This document shows, in pieces, positions 9,293 through 17,467 of a stretch of DNA of 64,000 nt. Numbering within the stretch: position 1 is the first letter of the stretch; every line of letters starts with the position of its first letter. A model generated the notes under the pieces. The model made no database searches, was not told where the DNA came from, and was given only the letters and a program-made list of their open reading frames with translations. Source of the DNA: Parvibaculum sp. (GTDB lineage: Bacteria > Pseudomonadota > Alphaproteobacteria > Parvibaculales > Parvibaculaceae); NCBI GenBank assembly GCA_002694985.1, contig NZNS01000005.1, positions 248,001-312,000 on the forward strand. Direction: 5' to 3'. The translations under genes were made by a program, and so were the position numbers.

Positions 9293-9312
9293 TTGATAAT
9301 CAATTTGATAAA
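9293..9312 (+). repeat. Left 20-bp direct repeat, candidate integrase arm site
   Basis: This 20-bp sequence recurs exactly at 15678-15697 in the same orientation, just inside the other end of the element. Each copy contains two TTGATAA words spaced 12 bp apart. Its position 120 bp from the left att core suits an arm-type integrase or excisionase site. Confidence 0.55.
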
Positions 9313-9335
9313 TTGAATCTGGGCAGGGAAATCTC

Positions 9336-10598
9336 ATGGTACGCAAGGCAAACAGACTGACGGCCCGAACGGTCGCAAGCAAAACGGCCCCCGGCCTCTA
9401 TGGCGACGGCAATAATCTCTATTTGCAGATAAACCGCCAAGGCGCGCGCTCATGGGTTTTCCGCTACATGAGCAATGGCAAGGCCCGTGGCATGGGGTTA
9501 GGGCCGGTAGACACGGTGTCGCTGGCAGAGGCGCGCCAAGCGGCCCTTGAGGCCCGTAAGCTGCTTTTGGCGGGGACGGACCCCATTGAGCACAAGCGCG
9601 CTCGCAAGGCTGCACAGGCCGATACAATCACATTCTGGGACGCAGCCGAGGCGTACATCGAAACCCATAAATCGGCATGGCGGAACGAAAAGCACGCGGA
9701 CCAATGGGAAAGCACTCTCAGGGTCTATGCAAAGCCGGTGCTGGGCAATCGCGACGTGCGAGGCATCGAGCCCGGTCACGTTCTCCGGGTCATTAAGCCG
9801 ATTTGGGAAACCAAGCGAGAGACGGCCTCGCGTGTCCGGGGGCGCATTGAAAGCGTTCTCGATTGGGCCACGGCTAACAAATACCGGGAAGGCGACAATC
9901 CGGCCCGCTGGAAAGGCAATCTGGCCCATTCCCTTCCGCGCCGCGCCAAGCTCGCCACCGAAAAGCACTTCCCCGCCATCCCCTATGGCGAAGTCGCGGC
10001 CTTTATGGCGGACTTGCGGACGCAACAGGGAGCGAGCGCCCGCGCTTTGGAATTCGCAATCCTGACGGCCAGCCGCTCAAAGCCCGTCCGCTTGGCGAAG
10101 TGGAGCGAAATCGACTTGGAGGCGAAACTATGGACCGTTCCGGCTGAGAACATGAAGGCCGGACGCCCGCACACCGTGCCACTCTCAGATAGAGCGGTTG
10201 CCATATTGAAAGAGCTTGCCGAAACAAGGGAAAGCGACTTCATTTTCCCAAGCACAAAACCCCGCAAGGGCCTTTCGGATATGGCAATGACCGCGCTCAT
10301 CCGCCGGATGCACAAGGCCAGTCTGGCCGCAGGCGGCAAGGGCTACACAAATAAAGACGGCGAAGTCATAACCGTGCATGGGTTCCGTTCGTCCTTTCGC
10401 GACTGGGCATCGGAACAAACCGCCTTCGCCTCCGAAGTGAGCGAAATGGCGCTGGCGCATGTTGTGAGCAACAAGGTGGAAGCCGCTTACCGGCGCGGCG
10501 ATCTTCTCGAAAAGCGCCGCCGTCTTATGGATGAATGGTCTAGGTATTGTTCAAGCAGAATACATGCGCCGGGAAAGGTTATCAGAATTGCCAGATAG
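9336..10598 (+). CDS. int: Tyrosine recombinase, P4-type integrase
   Basis: This integrase should catalyse site-specific insertion and excision at the tRNA-Ser 3' end. The 420 residues start with the DUF4102-like arm-binding domain (NLYLQINRQGARSWVFRY, then MGLGPVDTVSLAEAR), followed by the core-binding domain and a catalytic domain. Catalytic residues are present: R247 in TASRSK, H348 and R351 in VHGFRSSFRD, H375 in LAHVV, and nucleophile Y385 in VEAAYRRGDL. Box I normally continues RSGEVR; here it is RSKPVR, so the conserved Glu is replaced. The gene sits at the end away from the intact tRNA. The C-terminus runs about 13 residues past the usual end and overlaps the next gene. Confidence 0.93.
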   Translation: MVRKANRLTARTVASKTAPGLYGDGNNLYLQINRQGARSWVFRYMSNGKARGMGLGPVDTVSLAEARQAALEARKLLLAGTDPIEHKRARKAAQADTITFWDAAEAYIETHKSAWRNEKHADQWESTLRVYAKPVLGNRDVRGIEPGHVLRVIKPIWETKRETASRVRGRIESVLDWATANKYREGDNPARWKGNLAHSLPRRAKLATEKHFPAIPYGEVAAFMADLRTQQGASARALEFAILTASRSKPVRLAKWSEIDLEAKLWTVPAENMKAGRPHTVPLSDRAVAILKELAETRESDFIFPSTKPRKGLSDMAMTALIRRMHKASLAAGGKGYTNKDGEVITVHGFRSSFRDWASEQTAFASEVSEMALAHVVSNKVEAAYRRGDLLEKRRRLMDEWSRYCSSRIHAPGKVIRIAR

Positions 10599-11052
10599 CA
10601 AGAAAAGTGCAGTCAATCCAAAAGGAGAAGAAGTTGCATCCAAACTTCTTCGAAGCGAGCGTGTCAAAAATGCTCTGAGTGAGCTCAACCACACAATTCA
10701 GAAAGTTACATCCGCCGGATTTTCGCGCAGTCACGTTGACGAAATTGTAGGGGCATCAATCAAATTCGCAATCGCGATGGAAGTCTCTCGCAACTCTGTA
10801 ATAACAAATAGCAACCCTGACGATGACGATGCACTTCCAACCGCAATGAGGGCGTTGAGAATGGGCGAAAGTTACAGGCAGCGGACAAAAGCGGGGGGAA
10901 AGAAGTCCGCCACCGTCCGGGGAGACGCAAACCGGAGTAGAGACGAACGGATACTAAGGCTTAGTTCGCAAGGCATCGCAGCTGAGGACATAGCAAGTAA
11001 ATTCAACCTAACGTCATCGCGCGTGCGTCAAATTCTGAAAAAAATGAACTAA
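10531..11052 (+). CDS. Island protein with C-terminal helix-turn-helix
   Basis: This 173-residue protein of no recognised family follows int. The last 45 residues, around RILRLSSQGIAAEDIASK then SSRVRQILKKMN, form a probable helix-turn-helix like sigma region 4 or LuxR-type domains. The middle is mostly helical and acidic. The frame opens at ATG 10531, overlapping int by 68 bp; an internal ATG at 10564 reduces the overlap. Base composition is clearly lower in G+C than the flanking chromosome. By position next to int and alpA it could be a regulator of the element, but that is inference. Confidence 0.65.
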   Translation: MNGLGIVQAEYMRRERLSELPDSKKSAVNPKGEEVASKLLRSERVKNALSELNHTIQKVTSAGFSRSHVDEIVGASIKFAIAMEVSRNSVITNSNPDDDDALPTAMRALRMGESYRQRTKAGGKKSATVRGDANRSRDERILRLSSQGIAAEDIASKFNLTSSRVRQILKKMN

Positions 11053-11114
11053 GCTGACTTTCAAAATCATCGGTATGACATCCATGACGACCAACATTTA
11101 CTATGGAGATATCG

Positions 11115-11294
11115 ATGCGAGTCATTTTCCGACTACCCGAAGTTCGTCGAGTGACGGGACTCAGTCGCTCAACGATATATTCGCTCATTTCAGATGAACA
11201 GTTTCCAAAGCCGGTGAAACTTGGCCCGCGTGCCGTAGGATGGCATTCCGCAGAAATTGCGGAGTGGATAGAAAGCCGAAGGGAGACCGCATAA
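11115..11294 (+). CDS. alpA: AlpA-family transcriptional regulator/excisionase
   Basis: AlpA-type proteins are small winged-helix regulators that activate integrase or excision in P4-like satellites. This one has 59 residues beginning MRVIFRLPEVRRVTGLSR. The family pattern RLPEVxxxTGLSRSTIYxLI, then FPKPVKLGPRAVGWHSAEIAEWI, is complete. I chose ATG 11115 because GGAG lies 6 bases before it; an ATG at 11103 would add four residues. Its stop TAA overlaps the start of the replication gene as TAATG, so the two are likely coupled. In PICIs the homologous protein is the master activator. Confidence 0.88.
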   Translation: MRVIFRLPEVRRVTGLSRSTIYSLISDEQFPKPVKLGPRAVGWHSAEIAEWIESRRETA

Positions 11295-13738
11295 TGGTAT
11301 CCCTCGCAACAGCCTTTCCCGGCGGCTTTAAGGCCAAGCCACCGCAAAAATCCGCATACGTATCAATGACCGATCCACGCGCGGCATTCGTGGATCATCT
11401 GCGCGAGTGCGGCTATCTCCCACCGACATTCTTGAGCCGTACAGATATCAGCCGGTTCCCGGCACCCGGCGACAAGCCGCAAGGCGATGCGGGCTGGGCG
11501 GTCTATTACGAGTTCCCCGACACGTTCAACCCCGGCGGCAATATCGGCGTTGGCGTCTATGGCGACTGGCGCACGGGCGAGCGCGAGACGTGGGTTAGCA
11601 AGCGCGCTGAAAGCATGTCGCATGAAGAGCGCACCGCCCTGTCCGGCCACATAGAGGAAGCCAAGCGGCTACGCGAAGAAGCGCAGGCCAAACTACACGC
11701 CGAAACCGCGATAATGGCGCGCGCGGAATGGGAAACGCTGCAACCCGCAACGGCGCACTCATATCTAGACGCGAAGCGGATAAAGCCGCACGGCGCGCGG
11801 ATCAAGGGCGATGCACTCGTTGTTCCGGTATGCGATGCCAGCGGGATTGTCAGCCTGCAATATATCTGGACCGACAAAAAGCGGTTTATGACCGGCGGCA
11901 AAACGCGCGGCTGCTACTATATTATTCCGGGTGCTAACGAACCCAACGGCAGTAACACCGTGTATGTATGCGAGGGCTTCGCCACGGGCGCGACCATCGC
12001 AGAGGCGACAGGCGCAACGGTCTATGTCGCGTTCAATGCCGGAAACCTCATAGACGTGACGCAGGCAGCTAAGGCGGCGCACCCGCAAGCACGGCTCATT
12101 GTCGCTGGCGATGATGACGTAAACACTGAGGGCAACCCCGGACGCGCAAAGGCCACCGCAGCTGCGGATATGGCGCGATGTGACATTGTTTTCCCGGATG
12201 TGCCGACAGACTTTAACGACATGGCTTGCGCCGGTCATGATGTTGCGGCGGAGCTTGTGCAGGTTGTGGGCCACGAAGGGCCGCAACCGCTGGTGCGGGA
12301 GATCCCCACCGGCGAGCCCTATCCGGTGCATGCGCTCGGGCCGCTGCGCGCGGCTGTGGAAGCGGTGCAAGGCATGACGCAAGCCCCAGTGGCGATCCCG
12401 GCGCAATCTGCGCTGGCGGTGGCATCTTTGGCGGTGCAGGGCTTTGCAGATGTTGAAACGCTGGGCGGCGCACGCCCGATTTCGCTTTATGCCTTGACGG
12501 TGGCCCGCTCCGGCGAACGAAAATCTGCCTGCGATGCCCCTTTTATGGACGGGCTGCGCGCGCATGAACGCGAACAGGCCAAAGCCCGGCGCGAAACAAC
12601 GCTGGCATGGACCAACAGCCACGCGATTTGGAAGGGGGAACGCGACCGCATCCTCGCTCAAGCAAAAAGAGGCAATGGCGAAAAGCGCATTGCCGCGCGA
12701 GCCGATCTTGAGGAACTCGGGCCGGAACCCGAAGCCCCGCCTTCCGCTGATCGAACCGTGACCGAACCGACATTTGAAGGGCTGACAAAGCTGTTTGCTT
12801 TCGGGCAACCCAGCCTTGGGCTTTTCTCGGATGAAGGGGGGCAATTTCTGGGCGGGCACGCGATGAATTCCGAAAACCGGCAAAAGACGCTCGCCGCCTT
12901 CAATGACCTTTGGCAAGGCAATCCAATAAGGCGCACACGCGCGGGCGATGGGCACGCGACGTTATTCGGGCGGCGGCTTGCGGTGCATTTGATGGTGCAA
13001 CCGACGGTGGCGCGCGGCTTTATGGCTGACCCGCTGGCGGCGGATACGGGCTTCCTGCCTCGCTTTCTGATATGCGAACCGCCCAGCGCAATCGGCACCC
13101 GAATGCAAGCGAACGCCCGTCGCGATGATACGGAGCTGGAAATCTTCGCGACGCGGATGCGCGAAATTCTCGACACGCCGCTTCCAATGGACCCGGAAAC
13201 CCGGGAACTGCAACCCCGGACACTGCAACTGACCCACGAAGCCCGCGCGCTGCTAGTAGATTTTTCCGACACTATCGAAGCGGCACAGGCCCCAGGTGGC
13301 ACATTTGCCCATATCACGGGTACGGCTTCAAAAGCGGCGGAGCAGGCGGCGCGTATCGCAGGCGTGCTTACGCTATGGCACGACCTTGATGCCCAGAAAG
13401 TGGAAGCGGATGGTATGGCCGACGCAATCGAACTGGCGCAATTCTATCTTTCGGAGGCTTCGCGACTGGCAAGCGCTGCAACCGTGTCCGCTGAAATCGA
13501 CCGGGCCGAAGCTTTACGGCGGTGGCTGCTGGAAAGCTGGCAGTACGAAAATGTGATGGCGCGCGATGTGGTGCAGCTTGGGCCTAACCAGTTGCGCGAA
13601 ACCCCGAAGGCTCGGGCAGCGCTGGGCATTCTTGAAAAGCACGGGTGGCTGACGCCGCTGGAAGCTGGAACTGTGGTGCGTGGGGCGGCACGCAAGGAAG
13701 TCTGGCGCTTGGTTCGGGAGAGGGGCGGTGTGGTTTGA
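11294..13738 (+). CDS. Toprim and DUF3987 domain replication protein
   Basis: This 814-residue protein is the likely replication primase/helicase-like protein of the island. An N-terminal region leads into a Toprim domain: the acidic VYVCEGFATGATIAEA near residue 224 and LIVAGDDDVNTEGNPGR near residue 268 supply the metal-binding Glu and Asp cluster. From about residue 330 a DUF3987 (YfjI-like) ATPase-type domain follows, with a Walker A-like SGERKS near residue 404 and an acidic FSDEGGQFLGG near residue 509. The start is ATG 11294, overlapping the alpA stop. The stop TGA overlaps the next ORF start as TGATG. Biochemical activity is inferred from domains. Confidence 0.85.
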   Translation: MVSLATAFPGGFKAKPPQKSAYVSMTDPRAAFVDHLRECGYLPPTFLSRTDISRFPAPGDKPQGDAGWAVYYEFPDTFNPGGNIGVGVYGDWRTGERETWVSKRAESMSHEERTALSGHIEEAKRLREEAQAKLHAETAIMARAEWETLQPATAHSYLDAKRIKPHGARIKGDALVVPVCDASGIVSLQYIWTDKKRFMTGGKTRGCYYIIPGANEPNGSNTVYVCEGFATGATIAEATGATVYVAFNAGNLIDVTQAAKAAHPQARLIVAGDDDVNTEGNPGRAKATAAADMARCDIVFPDVPTDFNDMACAGHDVAAELVQVVGHEGPQPLVREIPTGEPYPVHALGPLRAAVEAVQGMTQAPVAIPAQSALAVASLAVQGFADVETLGGARPISLYALTVARSGERKSACDAPFMDGLRAHEREQAKARRETTLAWTNSHAIWKGERDRILAQAKRGNGEKRIAARADLEELGPEPEAPPSADRTVTEPTFEGLTKLFAFGQPSLGLFSDEGGQFLGGHAMNSENRQKTLAAFNDLWQGNPIRRTRAGDGHATLFGRRLAVHLMVQPTVARGFMADPLAADTGFLPRFLICEPPSAIGTRMQANARRDDTELEIFATRMREILDTPLPMDPETRELQPRTLQLTHEARALLVDFSDTIEAAQAPGGTFAHITGTASKAAEQAARIAGVLTLWHDLDAQKVEADGMADAIELAQFYLSEASRLASAATVSAEIDRAEALRRWLLESWQYENVMARDVVQLGPNQLRETPKARAALGILEKHGWLTPLEAGTVVRGAARKEVWRLVRERGGVV

Positions 13739-13893
13739 TGCGCACCGCCAAGCTTGCTGAAATCGCGGGGCAACCGCCTGCTACATCTGCTACACACGCT
13801 ACAAATCTGGCCGAAGCCCCGCCCCGGGTAGCGATTGTAGCAAGTGTAGCAACGGTCCGGCCTGTAATGCGCGACCCACTAGCAATCGGTTAG
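13738..13893 (+). CDS. Small island protein, 51 residues
   Basis: A short frame begins at the ATG overlapping the stop of the replication gene (TGATG) and reads MRTAKLAEIAGQPPATSATH, then an Ala/Val-rich segment ending MRDPLAIG. The overlap suggests translational coupling. Similar Ala/Thr-rich small ORFs follow DUF3987 genes in other alphaproteobacterial islands, by my recollection. No domain is recognisable, and it could be a non-functional extension. Confidence 0.45.
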   Translation: MRTAKLAEIAGQPPATSATHATNLAEAPPRVAIVASVATVRPVMRDPLAIG

Positions 13894-13942
13894 CTGCGAG
13901 ATGCGAATGTCTTCGTAAAATTATTCACCGGAAACTGAAATC

Positions 13943-14377
13943 ATGACACTTACAGCCAAGCAGGAAGCGTTTTGCATCGCCTATCTGAAATGCGGGAATG
14001 CAAGCGACGCCTACAGACAATCATATGAGGCCAGCGGAATGAAAGCCGAGACGATACATCGCAAGACAAAGGACTTGTTGGACAACGGCAAGATCGCGGC
14101 CCGTTTGCAGGAACTTCGCGCGCCAGCCGTCGCAGAGGCCCAAATGACGCTTGAGGCTCATTTGGATGCACTCGCAGTGATACGCGATGCAGCAGCAAGA
14201 GATGGACAATATGGACCGGCGGTCGCTGCGGAGCGATCAAGAGGCCAAGCAGCGGGCTTTTACGTCAATCGAGTGAAGGACGAAACACCGGGCGCTGGCG
14301 TGTCGCGAACAATTACATCCGACATGAGCCCGGAGGAAGCGGCGCGGATTTATGCGGAAGAGCTAAAGCGAAATTAG
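13943..14377 (+). CDS. terS: Small terminase subunit-like protein (TerS)
   Basis: TerS proteins recognise the packaging site and load the large terminase. This 144-residue protein begins with the family pattern LTAKQEAFCIAYLKCGNASD, followed by AYRQSYEASGMK and a helical region (IHRKTKDLLDNGKIAARLQE). The C-terminal part has the usual charged helices ending in SPEEAARIYAEELKRN. There is no large terminase or capsid gene nearby. In satellite islands a lone TerS redirects a helper phage's packaging to the satellite genome. The same role here is an inference from content; a leftover from a lost prophage is the alternative. Confidence 0.82.
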   Translation: MTLTAKQEAFCIAYLKCGNASDAYRQSYEASGMKAETIHRKTKDLLDNGKIAARLQELRAPAVAEAQMTLEAHLDALAVIRDAAARDGQYGPAVAAERSRGQAAGFYVNRVKDETPGAGVSRTITSDMSPEEAARIYAEELKRN

Positions 14378-14450
14378 AGCCATCGAAATGCCGCTCCCGC
14401 CCCCGCTCAATAGAGTGACACAATAGCCATACTGGTATCTCTAGGACGTA

Positions 14451-15563
14451 TTAGTTTCCGTATTTGAAAAATGAACAGGCCAGCAAACCGTCCCAACTGG
14501 GTTCGATTTCAATTTGCGTGTTGGCCACTTTCGATTGAATCGGCCCGGATTGACTAGCCTTGACGAAAGCACCCTCAATCAGTTCGGCGGACAAATCGAT
14601 ATTGGAGCCAGATATGGCGCTGAAAACGGCAACGCACATTTTTCGGTAATCGCGGTGGGGAAATTGGGTTGAGGTCAACACCTCGGCAATACCGGCCCCG
14701 TAGACTTGTAGCTGAAAATCCCCGGCCATGAAGTCGCAGTACCCATCATCTCGACAGAGAGCCATATCTGGAATCAAGGGTTCGGGTTCGATCTTATAGT
14801 GCTCTCGCAGGGTTGCGGCGATGCTCTCTGCCATTCGCTTGGTCTTTGAAGCCAGACGTGCTTTCCGTTCGGTTTCCGCATTCGGGCTTGCTACTTCAGT
14901 GTCTTTCTCTACTGGCTGCACATTGATTTCTTCGGTTGGCTGAGCCTCGCTCGAGTCTGTTTTGTCTGCAACAACGTGTGCATCTTCCAGCACGATCCAT
15001 CGAGTCGCGGCATTTGCCGGATCAACAATGTGCGGAGGTATAGCAATCCGAGCAGCGATGATCATACGACGCCCTGTCCATGCGCGTGGTCCGTGGTCAT
15101 CCCATTCAGGAGGGCTAGAGAATGAAACTAATGATTGGACACCGTAATCACCGGGGATACCCATGATGACTTGAGGGTCTTCCATACCAGCCACAAAAAA
15201 CATCTCCCAGACTACTTTCTTTCCAAGGCATTCGCGGATGAAAATAGCCTCGGTTGCGCCATCGCAGCGGGACAGGTATTTGCTCAGATCAATTTCATTG
15301 GCAAATGTTGGAAGTTGGTCGGACTGGTTCGCCACTACTGGCGACGCGGATGATGGAACATCCTCCGTTATTGTGGCTCTCTTATCGCCATCCGAGGCCA
15401 CTTCGCCGAAGGCCTCTGCAAGCAACGCGATGCCAAGGCTGGCCGCTATGACCAACAGGGCCCTGGACCGCGTTGGCACCTTTAACTTCGGGATTGGCCG
15501 TATCAGCGCCGCGATGCCGCAAAGAAATGCGATGACGCTAATTGCGCCAAGTAGCGTTGCCAT
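14451..15563 (-). CDS. Unknown membrane-anchored cargo protein
   Basis: This 370-residue protein has two hydrophobic segments near residues 4-22 and 35-52. A long, mostly soluble part follows with a Cys-containing stretch (YLSRCDGATEAIFIRECLG), a low-complexity acidic linker around residues 200-235, and a C-terminal domain with cysteines in CRDDGYCDF. I do not recognise a family. It is the only gene on the minus strand in the element and lies at the end next to the tRNA, the usual place for satellite cargo. Function is unknown; defence or superinfection exclusion is only a possibility by position. Base composition differs from the host chromosome. Confidence 0.7.
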   Translation of the reverse strand: MATLLGAISVIAFLCGIAALIRPIPKLKVPTRSRALLVIAASLGIALLAEAFGEVASDGDKRATITEDVPSSASPVVANQSDQLPTFANEIDLSKYLSRCDGATEAIFIRECLGKKVVWEMFFVAGMEDPQVIMGIPGDYGVQSLVSFSSPPEWDDHGPRAWTGRRMIIAARIAIPPHIVDPANAATRWIVLEDAHVVADKTDSSEAQPTEEINVQPVEKDTEVASPNAETERKARLASKTKRMAESIAATLREHYKIEPEPLIPDMALCRDDGYCDFMAGDFQLQVYGAGIAEVLTSTQFPHRDYRKMCVAVFSAISGSNIDLSAELIEGAFVKASQSGPIQSKVANTQIEIEPSWDGLLACSFFKYGN

Positions 15564-15677
15564 ATCGTTTGCCCCCTGCCCCTTGTAAGTGCTTCACCTG
15601 CGAAGCTAGCACCGGCAAACATCGCAACAAAAGGAAATGACCAAGCCACACTGGGGAACGGCGAAGGCTGAGCCTAC

Positions 15678-15697
15678 TTGATAATCAATTTGATAAA
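15678..15697 (+). repeat. Right 20-bp direct repeat, candidate integrase arm site
   Basis: This is the exact copy of 9293-9312, 53 bp inside the right att core. The surrounding bases are AT-rich, and an imperfect inverted pair (acaagtt / aacttgt) lies between it and the tRNA end. Confidence 0.55.
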
Positions 15698-15749
15698 CAA
15701 GTTTGGAAAGCGAGTAAATCATTCAATAAAATCAATAACTTGTTCAGAA

Positions 15750-15767
15750 AAAATGGCGGAGAGGATG
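15750..15767. other. Right attachment repeat within the tRNA-Ser 3' end
   Basis: The 18-bp core identical to 9156-9173 covers the encoded CCA, the acceptor stem 3' strand and the first bases beyond it, so insertion preserved a complete tRNA gene on this side. Confidence 0.85.
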
Positions 15768-15846
15768 GGATTCGAACCCACGGTACAGCTTTACACTGTA
15801 CAACGGTTTAGCAAACCGCCGCCTTCAGCCACTCGGCCACCTCTCC
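15754..15846 (-). tRNA. tRNA-Ser (anticodon GCU)
   Basis: The 93-nt gene folds as a class II tRNA. The acceptor stem GGAGAGG pairs with CCTCTCC, followed by G and an encoded CCA. The anticodon stem-loop CGGTTTGCTAAACCG carries GCT at 15810-15812. A long variable arm (GTACAG / CTGTAC) is present, and the T-loop reads GGTTCGAATCC. It serves as the integration target of the adjacent island. Confidence 0.96.
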
Positions 15847-15933
15847 AACTCCCCGTGTATGCCCAAGATTATCGGCCGCATCAAGGCCAATTGTCTTTGA
15901 TCTGCCGGGGGACTTCAGCTTCTCTCCCGGCCT

Positions 15934-16827
15934 TCAGGCTTTTTCGCCGCCCCGGTAGCGGATCAGCCCTTCCTGCGCCACCGACGCGACGAGCTTTCCA
16001 TCCCTCGTGTAGATGCTGCCCCGGTTGAAACCGCGCGCGCCGGAAGCACTGGGGCTGTCTTGCGTGTAGAGAAGCCAGTCGTCCGTCTGGAACGGTCCGT
16101 GGAACCACATGGCATGGTCGAGGCTCGCCGATTGCAGCTTGCCGCTCACCCAGCTCACGCCATGCGGACGAACGCTGGTGTCGAGCAGCGTCATGTCGGA
16201 CGCATAGGCGAGAACGCACTGGCTAAGCGGAATATCATCGCCCACGCCCTTGCACGCCCGGAACCAGACATGTTGCACCGGCTCGACCGGCGCTGGATCG
16301 ATATAGTCCTGCGGATTGACCGGGCGGATTTCGATGGGGCGCGGACGCGCGAAATGAACACCGATCGCTTCAGGCAGCTTGTCCTCGATCGCCTTGCGCA
16401 ATTCACTCTCTTTCGGCAGGTCTTCAGGCTGCGGCACATCAGGCATCGTGGCCTGATGCTCAAACCCCTCCTCCTCCACCTGGAACGAGGCGGCCAGATT
16501 GAATATCTGCTTGCCGTGCTGGATCGCGACGACCCGGCGCGTGCTAAAGCTCTTGCCATCCCGTGAGCGGTCCACCTCATAGACAATAGGGATCTTCGGG
16601 TCGCCGGGCCGGATGAAATAGGCGTGCAACGAATGGCAGACCCTGTTTTCCACCGTTCTGTAGGCCGCAACAAGCGCCTGCCCGATCACCTGTCCGCCGA
16701 ACACGCGCTGCCAGCTCACATCGGGGCTGTGCCCCCGAAAGAGATTCATCTCGATCCGCTCAAGGTCGAGCAGATCGATCAGGTCTTCGACGGGATTCTT
16801 GTCGGCTTGCGGCGAAGCATCGGTCAT
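15934..16827 (-). CDS. tesB: Acyl-CoA thioesterase II
   Basis: TesB hydrolyses medium- and long-chain acyl-CoA to free fatty acid and CoA in the cytosol. The 297-residue protein has two hotdog domains. The N-terminal one contains RVFGGQVIGQALVAA and SLHAYFIRPGD. The C-terminal one contains LAYASDMTLLDTSVRPHG and SLDHAMWFH, then the late QDSPSASGARGFNRGSIY stretch of the family. The ATG at 16827 follows an AGGAG site; a longer frame from 16890 was rejected. It is the first chromosomal gene beyond the tRNA. Length and motifs match the family throughout. Confidence 0.95.
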   Translation of the reverse strand: MTDASPQADKNPVEDLIDLLDLERIEMNLFRGHSPDVSWQRVFGGQVIGQALVAAYRTVENRVCHSLHAYFIRPGDPKIPIVYEVDRSRDGKSFSTRRVVAIQHGKQIFNLAASFQVEEEGFEHQATMPDVPQPEDLPKESELRKAIEDKLPEAIGVHFARPRPIEIRPVNPQDYIDPAPVEPVQHVWFRACKGVGDDIPLSQCVLAYASDMTLLDTSVRPHGVSWVSGKLQSASLDHAMWFHGPFQTDDWLLYTQDSPSASGARGFNRGSIYTRDGKLVASVAQEGLIRYRGGEKA

Positions 16828-17026
16828 GGCCACTCCTGGGGGAATGCGAAAATTGTGGAAGCAGCAAAGCCGCCGACAATAAGGCGGCATGCGAGAGGCT
16901 TCCCGGTGGCCGGAAGATAAGCGGAGCGCGACGGCATGTCACCGTCTTTGCGCATCCCGCGATGGTGCATCCACGCCCCAAGGCCGAGGCCCCGAAAACA
17001 TGGAATTTACAATTTAAAACAATGGC

Positions 17027-17296
17027 TTACTGGTGTGTCAGCCATTCGCGCGCCTGGCGCTGCGCCTCGGCAATCTCCGCCGCGCTCATTTCCGCCGCGA
17101 GTTCCGACCGGCACATCCGCGCCTCGTTGCTGCCCTTCATCGCAGCAAGGTTGAACCATTTGTGTGCGGTCACGAGATCGACCTCCACACCATGACCTGT
17201 CGAATACATCAGCCCGAGATTATAAAGCGCGTCGCACTTGCCGCCTTCCGCGGCAAGCTCGCTCTTCTCGACTTGCTCGAGTTGCATGCGAGCCAT
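17027..17296 (-). CDS. Sel1-like repeat protein
   Basis: This 89-residue protein has one clear Sel1/TPR-like helical repeat: ALYNLGLMYSTGHGVEVDLV then AHKWFNLAAMKGSNEA. Such repeats make protein-binding scaffolds. The C-terminal helix ends in AQRQAREWL, a common ending for short alphaproteobacterial Sel1 proteins. The ATG at 17296 follows GAGGAG at a good distance. No signal peptide is seen. The partner is unknown. Confidence 0.82.
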   Translation of the reverse strand: MARMQLEQVEKSELAAEGGKCDALYNLGLMYSTGHGVEVDLVTAHKWFNLAAMKGSNEARMCRSELAAEMSAAEIAEAQRQAREWLTHQ

Positions 17297-17467
17297 GTGC
17301 TGTCTCCTCGAATTCGAGGCTTCAAGCCCGTTGTTCCGTGAACGGAGCCCCTCTCCGTCCCTGGTTTCAACTCTCCATTGCTGCACTAAAAAAATGGTTA
17401 ACGGCCCGCTCACCATGCCGATATAGGTGAGCGAGCATGATGAAATCTGCTTTTGATGTCTCTCAGG

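Larger units (their letters stand above)
9156..15767 (+). mobile_element. tRNA-Ser-integrated phage-satellite-like island (PICI-like)
   Basis: An element of about 6.6 kb is bounded by 18-bp direct repeats identical to the 3' end of tRNA-Ser(GCU). In order it carries integrase, HTH protein, AlpA, Toprim-DUF3987 replication protein, a 51-residue ORF, small terminase subunit and an opposite-strand membrane protein. There are no capsid, tail, large terminase or lysis genes. Known phage-inducible chromosomal islands combine int, alpA, a primase/replication gene and sometimes terS, so the content fits a satellite better than a random prophage scar. Parts of it (10.6-11.1 kb and 14.4-15.7 kb) look visibly lower in G+C than the host. 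A decayed prophage remains possible. Confidence 0.8.

Noticed and set aside
9156..15767. Simple degenerate prophage interpretation
   Set aside because: Not excluded, but the compact intact gene string, coupled starts and complete lack of structural gene fragments fit a satellite better.
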